A stretch of 64,000 nt of DNA, taken from assembly GCF_003963535.1 (NCBI RefSeq), contig NZ_CP034539.1:558001-622000 (forward strand), written 5' to 3'. Positions within the stretch are counted from its first letter, which is position 1. Each line of letters opens with the position of its first letter. The notes below the pieces were generated by a model. That model had not been told where the DNA came from and made no database searches. It worked only from the letters and a program-made list of their open reading frames with translations. The DNA is from Streptomyces cyaneochromogenes (GTDB lineage: Bacteria; Actinomycetota; Actinomycetes; Streptomycetales; Streptomycetaceae). Positions 1-8,028 of this stretch are shown here, piece by piece. A program made the position numbers and the translations under genes.

Positions 1-378
1 CGTCGGCGAGGGCGCGCGTACCGACTGGATGAAGTGGGCGGAGGTGTCGAAGGAGTCCTGGTGCCAGAGGGCGTCGAGGAAGGTCGGGCCGTCGGCGCGG
101 GGGCGGTTCGGTATGCCGGAGTCGGTTGTGCCGAGGACGACGAGGGGCTCGGAGCGCTTGAAGCAGGCGTGGTATCGGGTGTCGTCCGCGATGTGGAAGG
201 AGGCGAGGGTGAGGCGGTGTGTCGTGAAGTGGAGCGGGCGGCCCTCGGGGGCGATCGCGTCGGCCAGGTCGCCGCGGAGCGTGAAGTCCTTGTAGAAGGA
301 GAACGCGCGGAAGGTCGGGTCGGGGGTGCGGGCGACCAGGAGGCCGGGCCGTAGAGCAGTGACTAGCGGCCGCGACAT
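1..378 (-). CDS. Hypothetical protein, C-terminus beyond window edge
   Basis: The frame is open from an ATG at 378 to the window edge, 126 codons, so the C-terminal part is missing. The product begins MSRPLVTALRPG and has no signal peptide or membrane segment in the visible part. Several His, Phe and Trp residues and segments such as FSFYKDFTLRGDLADAI and LASFHIADDTRYHACF look like a folded cytoplasmic domain. Codon use is GC3-rich like its neighbours, which supports a real gene. I do not recognise the family. It is divergent from the P450 gene at 508, with about 130 bp between them. Confidence 0.6.
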   Translation of the reverse strand, partial: MSRPLVTALRPGLLVARTPDPTFRAFSFYKDFTLRGDLADAIAPEGRPLHFTTHRLTLASFHIADDTRYHACFKRSEPLVVLGTTDSGIPNRPRADGPTFLDALWHQDSFDTSAHFIQSVRAPSPT

Positions 379-494
379 GGGCGCTGGGTGTCCCGCTGAC
401 CGCACCCTCGGGAGAGTGGCCGACCGGGGGGACCGGGTCATTCCGGAGAGTGACAGAGCGCAAGCGGACGGCCATCAACTGGCGCCTGCTCCCG

Positions 495-500
495 TACAGT
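495..500 (+). promoter_or_regulatory. -10 hexamer of a probable leaderless promoter (P450)
   Basis: TACAGT lies 7 nt before the ATG at 508, and no Shine-Dalgarno is present. The transcript would start at or next to the start codon. The spacing is the same as at several other genes in this window. Confidence 0.5.
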
Positions 501-507
501 TCGCCGC

Positions 508-1839
508 ATGGACGCCGAAGCCAGTCTCGACTCACTCCCGCAGGTGCCAGGAACCGGGCGACCGGTCCCCACCGTCGATCCCGAACTCGTGAAGCGGTGG
601 CATGCAGAGGGAGGCGAACTGGTCGATCTGCTGTCCCAGGTGCGGGAGCGGGCCGGTGGCGTCGCCGGGGTCCGGCTCGGGCCGGCCCTCACCGTTCTCG
701 TCACCGACCCGCAGGCGGTCCAGCATGTGCTCGCCCTCCGGCCGGACCGGTACGTCAAGCGTTCCCACCGTGCCCGTCTGCTGATCGGTGACGGTCTCCT
801 GGCCGCCACCGGTGAGGCGTGGAAGCGGCAACGCCGCTTGCTGCAGTCCCAGTTCACCGGCACCGGGATGCGCCGCTATGAACATCGGATCACCGAGGCG
901 GCCCGGACCACCGCCGAGCGCTGGGAGGCGTACGCCCGTACCGGACAGAGCCTCGATGTGGGCAAGGAGATGCACCGCTTCGCCCTGGACACCATCTGGC
1001 GCTCCCTCACCGGGCACCCCCTCGACGACGAGACCGCACACGAGTTGGAGGCCGTGGAAGCAGTGGGGGCCGCCCTGCCGACACTGCCGGCAGATGCCGA
1101 CAAGGCGCGGGACGCCGTCGCGGCCGATCTCGCCAGGATCGACGCGGTCGCCCTGCGCGCCATCGAGGCCGTCCGCGGCGGAGATGCCGGGCCCGACGGC
1201 CCGGGCCTGCTGCACATCCTGACCGACGCCGCCACCGAACGCCCCGAGTACACCGACCAGTTGATCCGCGACGAGCTGGTCACGCTGCTCGCGGCGGGGC
1301 ACGAGACGACGGCCACCACCCTGACCTGGCTGTACCTGCTGCTCGACCAGTACCCCACCGCCCGCGAGGAGGCGCTGGCCGCCGGCGACGCGGGCTCGGA
1401 GGAACGCCGCCGGGCCGTCCAGGCCCTCGTCCACGAGACGCTCCGCCTCTACCCGGCCGCCTGGCTCCTGCCCCGCCACGCCGCCGAGGACGACACCCTC
1501 GTCGGCCACACCGTCGAAGCGGGCACCGACCTCCTGGTCTGCCCGTACCTCACGCACCGCGATCCGCGGCTGTGGCCGGACCCGGACCGCTTCGACCCGC
1601 AGCGCTTCCTCGTCCCGGGCTGCCGCCCCACCCATCCGGGCGCCTACCTTCCCTTCGGTATCGGCCCCCGTGCCTGCCTGGGTCTGCAGTTCGCACTCCG
1701 CGAGTCGACCATCCTGCTCGAACACCTGCTGCCGGCCCACACCGTGGCGTTCTCCGCCACGCCCACGAAGGCGCAGTACGGCATCACGGTCCGCCCGGAC
1801 GGTCCCACGCCGGCGACCCTGGAGCCCGCGCTCGTGTGA
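508..1839 (+). CDS. Cytochrome P450
   Basis: 443-residue heme monooxygenase. Three hallmarks are visible: the I-helix oxygen-activation motif AAGHETTATT (about residues 260-270), the K-helix ExxR in ETLRLYP, and the heme loop FGIGPRACLG with the proximal Cys near residue 390. Length is normal for a soluble bacterial P450 and no reductase domain is fused, so it needs a separate ferredoxin and reductase. An FprA-type reductase gene lies at 30.6 kb in this window, but any pairing is speculation. The C-helix WKRQRRLLQ and the ExxR region look more like the CYP4/CYP102-type class than the typical short Streptomyces CYP105 class (my impression). The substrate cannot be read from sequence. The start is supported by the hexamer at 495-500. 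Confidence 0.93.
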   Translation: MDAEASLDSLPQVPGTGRPVPTVDPELVKRWHAEGGELVDLLSQVRERAGGVAGVRLGPALTVLVTDPQAVQHVLALRPDRYVKRSHRARLLIGDGLLAATGEAWKRQRRLLQSQFTGTGMRRYEHRITEAARTTAERWEAYARTGQSLDVGKEMHRFALDTIWRSLTGHPLDDETAHELEAVEAVGAALPTLPADADKARDAVAADLARIDAVALRAIEAVRGGDAGPDGPGLLHILTDAATERPEYTDQLIRDELVTLLAAGHETTATTLTWLYLLLDQYPTAREEALAAGDAGSEERRRAVQALVHETLRLYPAAWLLPRHAAEDDTLVGHTVEAGTDLLVCPYLTHRDPRLWPDPDRFDPQRFLVPGCRPTHPGAYLPFGIGPRACLGLQFALRESTILLEHLLPAHTVAFSATPTKAQYGITVRPDGPTPATLEPALV

Positions 1840-1926
1840 AAGGCGGTCCGTGCACGGCCGAGGCCAGGAGCGGTGCGGCGCTCCCCCCTGCTCCTGGCAG
1901 TCCCGGCGCTCGAGTACGGTGCCGCC

Positions 1927-2334
1927 ATGGAGTTGGACGACGACGGGGTGCGCCTGCCGCGGCTGCGGATGCGCGATGTGCTGGCGCGTGGGGTGCTGTT
2001 CGGTCTGGGGGCGGTGGTCCTGGTCGCCGTCGTCGCCTTGTTCGTCCCCCGCCACAGCGCACGCCTGGAGTTCCTCGCCGTCACCGGCGGGCTGTCCGGC
2101 GCGGGCGCCCTCGTCTTCCTCCTGACCGGCTTCGCCTTCTGGGGAGCCTGCGCCGGCGACGTGCGGCGCTTCCGTGACTGGCGGACCATCACCGGCCAGC
2201 CCGAAGCCCTCACCGTCTTCGCCCCGTTCAGCCTGCGCGTCGGCGCCCTGGCAGCCGTCCTGGCGCCTGCCGCCATCGGCCTGTACACCGTGGTCGACGC
2301 GGCCGCCTACGACAGCTGGCTGCACAGCCACTGA
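1927..2334 (+). CDS. Small integral membrane protein, unknown function
   Basis: 135 residues from ATG 1927 (MELDDDGVRL). A TACGGT hexamer sits 6 nt before this ATG, so a leaderless start is more likely than an upstream GTG-rich extension. Three hydrophobic segments can be seen, at about residues 20-42, 50-72 and 98-120. Between the second and third is a basic and aromatic loop containing RRFRDW. It follows the P450 by about 90 bp in the same direction. I do not recognise the family; orientation and size suggest a DUF-type membrane protein. Confidence 0.7.
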   Translation: MELDDDGVRLPRLRMRDVLARGVLFGLGAVVLVAVVALFVPRHSARLEFLAVTGGLSGAGALVFLLTGFAFWGACAGDVRRFRDWRTITGQPEALTVFAPFSLRVGALAAVLAPAAIGLYTVVDAAAYDSWLHSH

Positions 2335-2465
2335 CCGCCTGGCGACGTCGAAGTGCGCCACCCCCATCCGGTCCCGGAGCCGGGACCGGTCCCGCGCGGA
2401 CGGCGGTAGTAGTGACACGTTGCACCGTCAACTGATCACGCACTCACTCTCCTCCGGGGGCGCGC

Positions 2466-2867
2466 ATGCCGGTCGATGCCATGCCATTCCGCGTAGCCGC
2501 AGGCCAGGAGCCATCCAGCCCCGCGCAATGGATGCTCGTCGTCGCGATCATTCTCGTGGGGCTTTGTTGTGTCCTGGTGTTCATAGGAGGGATGGGCTTG
2601 GGGTGCCTCGGCATCGTCGCAGCCGCACTTGTCCTTCCACTCGGCCTGTACGTGGCCGCTTCGTTGGGCGCCAGTGAGTTGACGGCCGCACTGGTCGGTG
2701 CCCTTGTCGCGGAATTCGCATTCCTGGCTTCGAGACTGTCTCTCGCCTTCGTGCTCGGTCGTCGGGAGAACCGAGCACACCAGGCCAGGTTGAACGAATG
2801 GCACCAAATTCGCAGTCGGCCACGATCGGTGGCGGAGATGCGGGACTACTGGGACAGGGGGGAGTGA
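2466..2867 (+). CDS. Small membrane protein, unknown function
   Basis: 133 residues. Two to three hydrophobic stretches lie between about residues 22 and 95 (WMLVVAIILVGLCCVLVFI, then a Gly/Ala/Leu-rich pair). A charged C-terminal tail with Arg and Trp follows (LNEWHQIRSRPRSV). GC at third positions is lower than in the neighbours, which may mark more recent acquisition. A CUCCGGGGG stretch before the ATG is only a weak ribosome site. No family recognised. Confidence 0.55.
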   Translation: MPVDAMPFRVAAGQEPSSPAQWMLVVAIILVGLCCVLVFIGGMGLGCLGIVAAALVLPLGLYVAASLGASELTAALVGALVAEFAFLASRLSLAFVLGRRENRAHQARLNEWHQIRSRPRSVAEMRDYWDRGE

Positions 2868-2896
2868 GCTGCGGCCGGCCCGCCTGTCAGGGCAGT

Positions 2897-4129
2897 TCAG
2901 ACGGTGGCCAGGTCGATCGCCCGGTCGACGTCCTGTGGCTGGAGCACGCGCAGGATGCCTTCCAGGAGGTAGTAGTCGGCGTACGGGAGGGAGATCTCGA
3001 CCCCGTCCTCGTTCGGCCGGTGGCGGGTGCAGCGGGCCACGGCCCCGTCCGCGCGGGTCGAGTTCCTCGTCAGGCAGGTCTCCGACAGTGCGGTGAGCAG
3101 CCGTAGCGCCACCTCGCGGTATGCGTGGCGGCCGGTGGCAGCGGACAGGTCGAGCAGGCCGCAGGCCATGATCGCGCCGGCGGAGGCGTCCTTGATGTCG
3201 TACGGCTGTTGCGGAGCGCGGTAGTCCCACACGGGTACGTGGTCCGGGGTGAGCGCGCCCACCGCGAAGTCCGCCAGGCTGCGGGCGGTGGCCAGGAACT
3301 CGGGGTTCCTGGTGCGCCGGTACATCGTGGTGAATCCGTACAGGCCCCACGCCTGGCCGCGCGACCAGCACGACGTGGGGCTGTACCCCTGCACGGTGTT
3401 CGGGCCGATCGGGGCGCCAGTGGCCGGGTCGAAGTCGTACACGTGCGGGGTCGACCCGTCCGGGCGTGGGAAGACGCGCCGGGTCGTCCTCGCGTGCTCC
3501 ACGGCGATGTTCAGGTACTTGTCGTCGCCGGTCTGGCTGCTCGCGAACGCCAGCAGGTCGAGGTTCATCATCGTGTCGATGATGACCCGGCCGGCGTTCC
3601 GCTCGTCGTTCAGCGCGCCCCACGCCCGGATGAAGCGCCCGCGCGGGTTGTACCGCTGGATCAGGGAGTCGGCCGCCCGCAGGGCTCCGGTCCGCCATCT
3701 GGCATCGCCCGTCAGCCGCCAGGCCGTGACCCACGACGGGTAGAAGAGGAAGCCGAGGTCGTGCGTGCCGGTGTCGTACTGGCGAGGGGCCAGCTTCTCG
3801 GCGGACGCCACGGCCCATCCGCGGAAGGCGTCGTCCTTGCTGTGGAGCCATGCCATCCACAGCGTGCCCGGCCAGAACCCGCCGACCCAGTCCCCGTTCT
3901 GCGAGTAGACCCACTTCTCGAACTTCGTCCCGACGGGGAAGGCGGTCACGGACGGTGCGACGGCGCGGACCTTCTCGACGGCGTAGTCGGCCGCCGCGCG
4001 GAGCTTGTGCAGGGTCGGTGCCGGTGGTCTGGCGACGGTCGTGTCCGCGGCCGCGGCCGGTGTCGACGTGGCGGATACCGCCGCGACACCGGCTGCCGAA
4101 GCCAGCACAGTACGCCGGGAAACACTCAT
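2897..4129 (-). CDS. Secreted glycoside hydrolase family 88 (unsaturated glucuronyl hydrolase)
   Basis: 410 residues from ATG 4129, chosen because GGAGGA sits 6 nt upstream and the product then starts with a Tat-type signal (MSVSRRTVLASAAG ... AAA). The body shows the alpha6/alpha6-barrel signatures of GH88: NGDWVGGFWPGTLW, HDLGFLFYPSW, DTMMNLDLL, SCWSRGQAWGLYGF, DIKDASAGAIMA and a terminal PYADYYLLEG. Known GH88 enzymes use a pair of Asp residues to hydrate and release the 4,5-unsaturated uronic acid left by polysaccharide lyases. Candidates here are the Asp in GDWVGG and the Asp in MNLDLL. The enzyme would act outside the cell. It is divergent from the aldo/keto reductase at 4658, and remnants of sugar-acid genes lie between, which fits a former uronate or galactonate catabolic locus. 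Confidence 0.9.
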   Translation of the reverse strand: MSVSRRTVLASAAGVAAVSATSTPAAAADTTVARPPAPTLHKLRAAADYAVEKVRAVAPSVTAFPVGTKFEKWVYSQNGDWVGGFWPGTLWMAWLHSKDDAFRGWAVASAEKLAPRQYDTGTHDLGFLFYPSWVTAWRLTGDARWRTGALRAADSLIQRYNPRGRFIRAWGALNDERNAGRVIIDTMMNLDLLAFASSQTGDDKYLNIAVEHARTTRRVFPRPDGSTPHVYDFDPATGAPIGPNTVQGYSPTSCWSRGQAWGLYGFTTMYRRTRNPEFLATARSLADFAVGALTPDHVPVWDYRAPQQPYDIKDASAGAIMACGLLDLSAATGRHAYREVALRLLTALSETCLTRNSTRADGAVARCTRHRPNEDGVEISLPYADYYLLEGILRVLQPQDVDRAIDLATV

Positions 4130-4232
4130 GCTGGTCCTCCAACTGGTCATCGGGGGAATGGAGTTGACCGAGCCTTGCACGGCGGGCACATCGCTGTACA
4201 CCCACGTGAGCCATGTTCATACATATGAACCA

Positions 4233-4443
4233 GGTCACTGCCCTCGACGAAGCGGAACGGGGCGGGGTCGGCGAGGTAGGAGAGCAGGTCGTCGTCCCTG
4301 TTGCAGTGGATACCTCGGCTCTGTTCCTGGATGAGGAAGTTCGGCGTCGCGAACCCGACTTGGAGGCTCGCGGCCGGCGCGATCGGGCCGAGCGGGCAGT
4401 GCGGGGCGAGCTGGGCGCCGTAGGTGTCGGTGGTCATGCCGAG
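4233..4443 (-). pseudogene. Remnant of a galactonate dehydratase-type enolase-superfamily gene
   Basis: The minus strand encodes LAPHCPLGPIAPAASLQVGF followed by FATPNFLIQEQSRGIH and DLLSYLADPAPF. This closely resembles the C-terminal barrel segment of D-galactonate dehydratase and related mandelate racemase-group enzymes (APHCPLGPIALAASLQ... IQEQSLGIHYN... DLLDYL). Only about 70 residues survive; the N-terminal two thirds and the extreme C-terminus are absent. Its position between a GH88 hydrolase and a Gpr-type reductase suggests that a sugar-acid pathway was once encoded here. Confidence 0.65.
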
Positions 4444-4505
4444 GCCTTCACGACGCTCCAGCCCCCCGTCCACGACGAGGCTCGCCCCCGTGATGTCAGG
4501 GGATG
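4444..4505 (-). pseudogene. Tail of a short-chain dehydrogenase (SDR), fused in frame to the dehydratase remnant
   Basis: Directly upstream of and in the same frame as the dehydratase fragment, the minus strand reads SPDITGASLVVDGGLE. This is the usual end of classical SDRs (DITGASLVVDGG). The junction shows that two unrelated gene ends were joined by deletion. Too short to be functional. Confidence 0.5.
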
Positions 4506-4572
4506 ACGCGGGCCGCTCAGGGCGGGGACGTAGGCGTCACGGCGATGTCTATGTCGTAAGGCCGGAACCCTG

Positions 4573-4592
4573 TCAATATTGATTACCAATTT
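4573..4592 (+). promoter_or_regulatory. AT-rich inverted repeat upstream of the aldo/keto reductase
   Basis: An AT-rich island interrupts otherwise GC-rich sequence and contains ATTGATTACCAAT, which is nearly palindromic around its centre. It lies about 70 bp before the reductase start and could be an operator for a GntR or LacI-type regulator. The regulator is not identified. Confidence 0.3.
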
Positions 4593-4657
4593 AAAGAAAC
4601 ATGGCTCACCCTCGGCCGCTTCCCTGCCACGGCCGCATCGGGTGGAACGATGCCACG

Positions 4658-5701
4658 ATGACCCACCTCGCGGATCCCGACCGCTACAACGGCACCATGC
4701 GCTTCCGGCGCACCGGACGCTCAGGACTCGACCTCCCCCTGCTGTCCCTGGGGTACTGGCACAACTTCGGTGACGACCGCCCCTTCGAGAGCCAGCGCGA
4801 GATCGCCCTGCGCGCCTTCGACCTGGGGATCACCCACCACGACCTCGCCAACAACTACGGCCCGCCTTACGGCGCCGCGGAGATCAACTTCGGTCGACTG
4901 CTGAAGCAGGACCTCGCGCCGTACCGGGACGAGCTGGTGATCTCCACCAAGGCGGGCTGGGACATGTGGCCCGGCCCGTACGGCCAGGGCGGCGGCTCAC
5001 GGAAGTACGTCCTCGCCTCGCTCGACCAGTCGCTACGGCGGACGGGACTGGAGTACGTGGACATCTTCTACTCCCACCGCCTCGACGCCGGCACCCCGCT
5101 GGAGGAGACGATGGGCGCGCTCGACACGGCCGTACGCCAGGGCAAGGCCCTGTACGTCGGCATCTCCTCGTACGACGCGGAGCGCACCCGGCAGGCGGCC
5201 GCCATCCTCCGCGAGCTGGGCACCCCGCTGCTCATCCACCAGCCCTCGTACAGCATGCTCAACCGCTGGATCGAGACCGAGGGGCTGCTCGACACCGCCG
5301 AGCAGGAGGGGTTCGGGGTCATCGGCTTCACGGCCCTCGCGCAGGGGCTGCTGACCGGGCGCTACCTCGACGGCGTCCCCGCGGACTCCCGAGCCACGCA
5401 GGGCAAGTCGTTCGACGAGACGTGGCTCTCGGACGACATGCTGCGCAGGCTCCGCGCGCTCAACGACATCGCGGCCCGGCGCGACCAGACCCTCGCCCAG
5501 ATGGCGCTCGCCTGGGCCCTGCGCGACCGGCGGGTGACCTCGCTGGTGATCGGCGCCTCCCGTGCCGAGCAACTGGAGCAGAACGTCGCCGCGTTGGAGA
5601 ACCTCGACTTCACGGCCGAGGAGCTGGCCGAGATCGACAAGTACGCCACCGACGGCGGAGTCGACCTGTGGCGGGACGCCCGCACCGGCAATCTCGACTG
5701 A
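4658..5701 (+). CDS. gpr: Aldo/keto reductase, Gpr (L-glyceraldehyde 3-phosphate reductase) type
   Basis: 347 residues from ATG 4658; upstream in-frame codons look non-coding. The protein aligns by eye along its full length with E. coli YghZ/Gpr: LSLGYWHNFGDD, ITHHDLANNYGPPYGAAE, VISTKAGWDMWPGPYG, SRKYVLASLDQSLRRTGL, DIFYSHRLD, LLIHQPSYSMLNRW, VIGASRAEQLEQNV. The AKR tetrad is readable: Asp in HHDLANNYG, Tyr in NNYG, Lys in STKAG and His in YSHR. Known members reduce L-glyceraldehyde 3-phosphate and other aldehydes with NADPH in the cytoplasm. Transcription may be shared with or opposed to the GH88 gene across the AT-rich spacer. Confidence 0.88.
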   Translation: MTHLADPDRYNGTMRFRRTGRSGLDLPLLSLGYWHNFGDDRPFESQREIALRAFDLGITHHDLANNYGPPYGAAEINFGRLLKQDLAPYRDELVISTKAGWDMWPGPYGQGGGSRKYVLASLDQSLRRTGLEYVDIFYSHRLDAGTPLEETMGALDTAVRQGKALYVGISSYDAERTRQAAAILRELGTPLLIHQPSYSMLNRWIETEGLLDTAEQEGFGVIGFTALAQGLLTGRYLDGVPADSRATQGKSFDETWLSDDMLRRLRALNDIAARRDQTLAQMALAWALRDRRVTSLVIGASRAEQLEQNVAALENLDFTAEELAEIDKYATDGGVDLWRDARTGNLD

Positions 5702-5779
5702 GGCATGAAGGGCCATCGCTATGCAGGACATCCGTGGCGGACGTCCATGGCGGACGTTCATACCGGAATTCAGGCCTGT

Positions 5780-5793
5780 ATTGGTATGGACCT
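5780..5793 (+). promoter_or_regulatory. ATTGGTATGGACCT element, DasR/GntR-like
   Basis: This 14-mer matches ATTGGTAYGRACCT, and a second copy with the same consensus lies before the chitosanase (29455-29468). TGGT...ACC half sites resemble GntR-family operators such as the DasR dre site, but the match is partial. It lies about 105 bp upstream of the protease. Confidence 0.3.
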
Positions 5794-5831
5794 GACACAC
5801 CACACATCGCTAGGCTCTGCCCGACCCTGAA

Positions 5832-5845
5832 TGAGAGCGCTCTCA
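5832..5845 (+). promoter_or_regulatory. Perfect LacI-type palindrome TGAGAGCGCTCTCA
   Basis: A perfect 14-bp palindrome with the central GCGC of LacI/CebR-type operators lies 50 bp before the protease start. The identical 14-mer occurs at 61522-61535 before the glucanase gene. Confidence 0.6.
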
Positions 5846-5895
5846 CATTGCGGTTGTTCCACCCCACCTTGCTGGAACGACGAAGGGCAACTCCC

Positions 5896-7056
5896 TTGAG
5901 ACGCATCAGATTCACGTACGCAGGCCTGGCCGTACTCCTCGTGCTCGGCGGCTGGACCGCGTCCGGCACAGGGCCCGCCTCGGCGAACGACGCCCCCGCG
6001 GCGACCGACGAAGCACCCGCCTCCGCCGGACTGCTGCAGGCGATGCAGCGCGACCTCGGCCTGTCGAAGCAGCGGGCCGAGGCGCGGCTGGCCGCCGAAC
6101 GCACCGCGATGGACCGCACACCGCAGGCACGGAAGGCCGCCGGGTCCGCCTACGGCGGCGCGTGGTTCGACGCGCAGAGCGAGCGGCTGACCGTGGCCGT
6201 CACCTCGGACGCCCCGCCCGCGACCGTGCGGAAGGTCCGGGCCACCGGAGCGACGGTGCGCACCGTCGCACACAGCGCGCGCGTTCTCGACGCGGCCAAG
6301 GCCCGTATCGACCGCATCTCCGCCCCGGCGGGCGTCAGCAGCTGGCACGTCGATCCGGTGGCCAACAAAGTCGTGGTGAACGTCGTACGCGACAGGCAGG
6401 CCGACAACGATGTCCGGCGCTTCGTCTCCCGCGCCCGGGAAGCCGGACCCGTCACCGTCGAGACGGTCGCATCGGCTCCACGCACCTTCGCGGCGGGAAC
6501 GGTCGGCGGCGATCCCTACTACACGGGCAACGTCCGATGTTCCATAGGCTTCTCGGTGCACGGCGGATTCGTCACCGCGGGGCACTGCGGCCAGGCGGGG
6601 GCCGGGGTCAGGGGCTGGGACGGAAGCTACATCGGCTCCTTCCAGGGGTCGTCGTTCCCGGACAACGACTACGCCTGGGTGAGCGTCGGCAGTGGCTGGT
6701 GGACCGTGCCGGTGGTCCTCGGCTGGGGCACCATCCCGGACCGGCTGGTGCGCGGCTCGGCCGAGGCGCCCGTCGGCACCTCCATATGCCGCTCCGGCTC
6801 CACGACGCACTGGCACTGCGGGACGGTGCTGGCCAAGAACGAGACGGTCAACTACAGCCAGGGCGCGGTGCACCAGATGACCAAGACCAGCGTCTGCGCC
6901 GAACCCGGCGACTCCGGAGGCTCCTTCATCAGCGGTGACCAGGCGCAGGGCGTCACCTCGGGTGGCTGGGGCAACTGCTCCGGCGGTGGGGAGACCTGGT
7001 TCCAGCCCGTCAACGAGATCCTCAACCGCTATGGGCTGACACTGCACACGGCCTGA
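5896..7056 (+). CDS. Secreted chymotrypsin-fold serine protease (alpha-lytic/S. griseus protease type, S1)
   Basis: 386 residues if started at TTG 5896, chosen because GAAGGG lies upstream and the product then opens with a basic n-region and hydrophobic signal (LRRIRFTYAGLAVLLVLGG). The frame stays open far upstream through the previous gene, but that part is shadow. A pro-region of about 170 residues contains QRDLGLSKQRAEARL and SWHVDPVANKVVVNV, the foldase type of alpha-lytic protease. The mature part has the catalytic triad: His in FVTAGHCG, Asp in DNDYAW, Ser in EPGDSGGSF. Cys pairs flank the His and Ser loops. Three Cys-containing loops (RCSIGF, SICRSG, HWHCG) fit the family. It would be self-processed and extracellular. 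A LacI-type palindrome lies in the promoter. Confidence 0.92.
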   Translation: MRRIRFTYAGLAVLLVLGGWTASGTGPASANDAPAATDEAPASAGLLQAMQRDLGLSKQRAEARLAAERTAMDRTPQARKAAGSAYGGAWFDAQSERLTVAVTSDAPPATVRKVRATGATVRTVAHSARVLDAAKARIDRISAPAGVSSWHVDPVANKVVVNVVRDRQADNDVRRFVSRAREAGPVTVETVASAPRTFAAGTVGGDPYYTGNVRCSIGFSVHGGFVTAGHCGQAGAGVRGWDGSYIGSFQGSSFPDNDYAWVSVGSGWWTVPVVLGWGTIPDRLVRGSAEAPVGTSICRSGSTTHWHCGTVLAKNETVNYSQGAVHQMTKTSVCAEPGDSGGSFISGDQAQGVTSGGWGNCSGGGETWFQPVNEILNRYGLTLHTA

Positions 7057-7148
7057 TCCGCACTGATCCAGCCCGATCCGGCCCGATCGGGCAGGTGTGG
7101 GCCGAGTCGCTGTCCGGGGGCCGGAGGGCGTGCGGCAGGATGAGGGAC

Positions 7149-7478
7149 ATGAGCGTAGTCAAGATCAACGTACTGACCGTCCCCGCCGAGCAGCGCGAGA
7201 CGCTCGAGAAGCGGTTCGCCTCGCGTGCGCACGCCGTGGAGAGCTCCGACGGGTTCGAGTGGTTCGAACTCCTGCGGCCGGTCGAAGGCACCGACCAGTA
7301 CCTCGTCTACACCCGGTGGCGTGACGAGGAGTCCTTCCAGGCCTGGATGGAGGGACCGATGAAGTCGGCCCACCAGGGCGGCGGCGCGGAGGGCGGCGAG
7401 CGTCCCAAGCCGGCGGCCAGCGGGTCCACGCTGTGGTCCTTCGAGGTCGTGCAGCAGGCGGCGCCGACGAGCAAGTAG
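7149..7478 (+). CDS. Antibiotic biosynthesis monooxygenase (ABM)-fold protein
   Basis: 109 residues from ATG 7149 (MSVVKINVLTVPAEQRETLEKRF), preceded by a GA-rich stretch. The pattern of an N-terminal strand, helix, SSDGFEWFELLRPVEGTDQYLVYTRWRDEESFQAWM is typical of ABM-fold dimers, including HmoA-like heme-degrading monooxygenases. Substrate is not readable; many Streptomyces copies are simply called ABM-family. It stands alone between the protease and a pseudogene. A hairpin follows the stop codon. Confidence 0.8.
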   Translation: MSVVKINVLTVPAEQRETLEKRFASRAHAVESSDGFEWFELLRPVEGTDQYLVYTRWRDEESFQAWMEGPMKSAHQGGGAEGGERPKPAASGSTLWSFEVVQQAAPTSK

Positions 7479-7483
7479 TGGTT

Positions 7484-7526
7484 GCCGGCCGGGGGTGCCC
7501 GCCCAGGGTGCCCCCGGCCTGCCGGC
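7484..7526 (+). terminator. GC-rich hairpin after the ABM gene
   Basis: GCCGGCCGGGGG and CCCCCGGCCTGCCGGC can pair around a short loop immediately after the stop codon. There is no U tract, as is usual in Streptomyces. Confidence 0.45.
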
Positions 7527-7547
7527 CGCATCCCGCGGGCGCCGCGG

Positions 7548-8028
7548 TCAGGCGGCCCGGGCCCGCCCGCGGTCCACACCCAGCGCCTCCGTGAGCAGAT
7601 CGAAGCGACGCGTCAACCAGCCCTCGCCGAAGCGGCTCCACAGGGCGGGCAGCACCTCGAAGCACGGGTCCCCGCCAGCGGCTTCGGATCGATGGCCGGC
7701 CAAGGCCCGCCGTGACCGCGACCAGCCCTCGCAGCCCGGCCGGTGCCGGTACGGCCGTCAGCCGTGCGAGCAGCTCCGCGAGGATCCGGGTCGCCTCCAT
7801 CATAGGTCGGGCACGGTGAACAACGGCCGCTCCTCGTCGAGCCGTTCGAGCAGCAACGTGCCGGTATGCGGGTCCTCCGCCAGCAGATGTACGGCCCCGT
7901 CGTCGCCCCAGACCGCCGCACACCACGGGCAGCACGACCGACGCACGCCCGCGTATCGGTGCCCCCTCCTGGCGAAGCCCCCACCGGTCCGGAAAGACCG
8001 CGTCCCGTTCCTCCAGTCCCCCGTTCAC
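7548..8028 (-). pseudogene. Decayed aminoglycoside 6-phosphotransferase/hydroxyurea kinase-type gene
   Basis: Pieces of an APH(6)-type kinase can be read in order on the minus strand in different frames: an N-terminal RWGLRQEGAPIRGRASVVLP, then AVWGDDGAVHLLAEDPH with LLLERLDEERPLFTVPD, then ILAELLARLTAVPAPAGLRGL, and finally AIDPKPLAG, FEVLPALWSRFGEGW and RRFDLLTEALGVDRGRAR before the stop. At least two frameshifts, an in-frame stop after FTVPD and two internal deletions separate them. The segment carrying the catalytic HGD loop is missing, so it cannot be an active kinase. Its GTG start overlaps the stop of the DUF817 gene, suggesting former translational coupling. Confidence 0.75.

Noticed and set aside
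532..2418. Very long minus-strand open frame opposite the P450
   Set aside because: It follows the GC-rich complement of the P450 and membrane genes, has no domain and poor residue composition (Gly/Arg/Gln/Val). It is a shadow frame.
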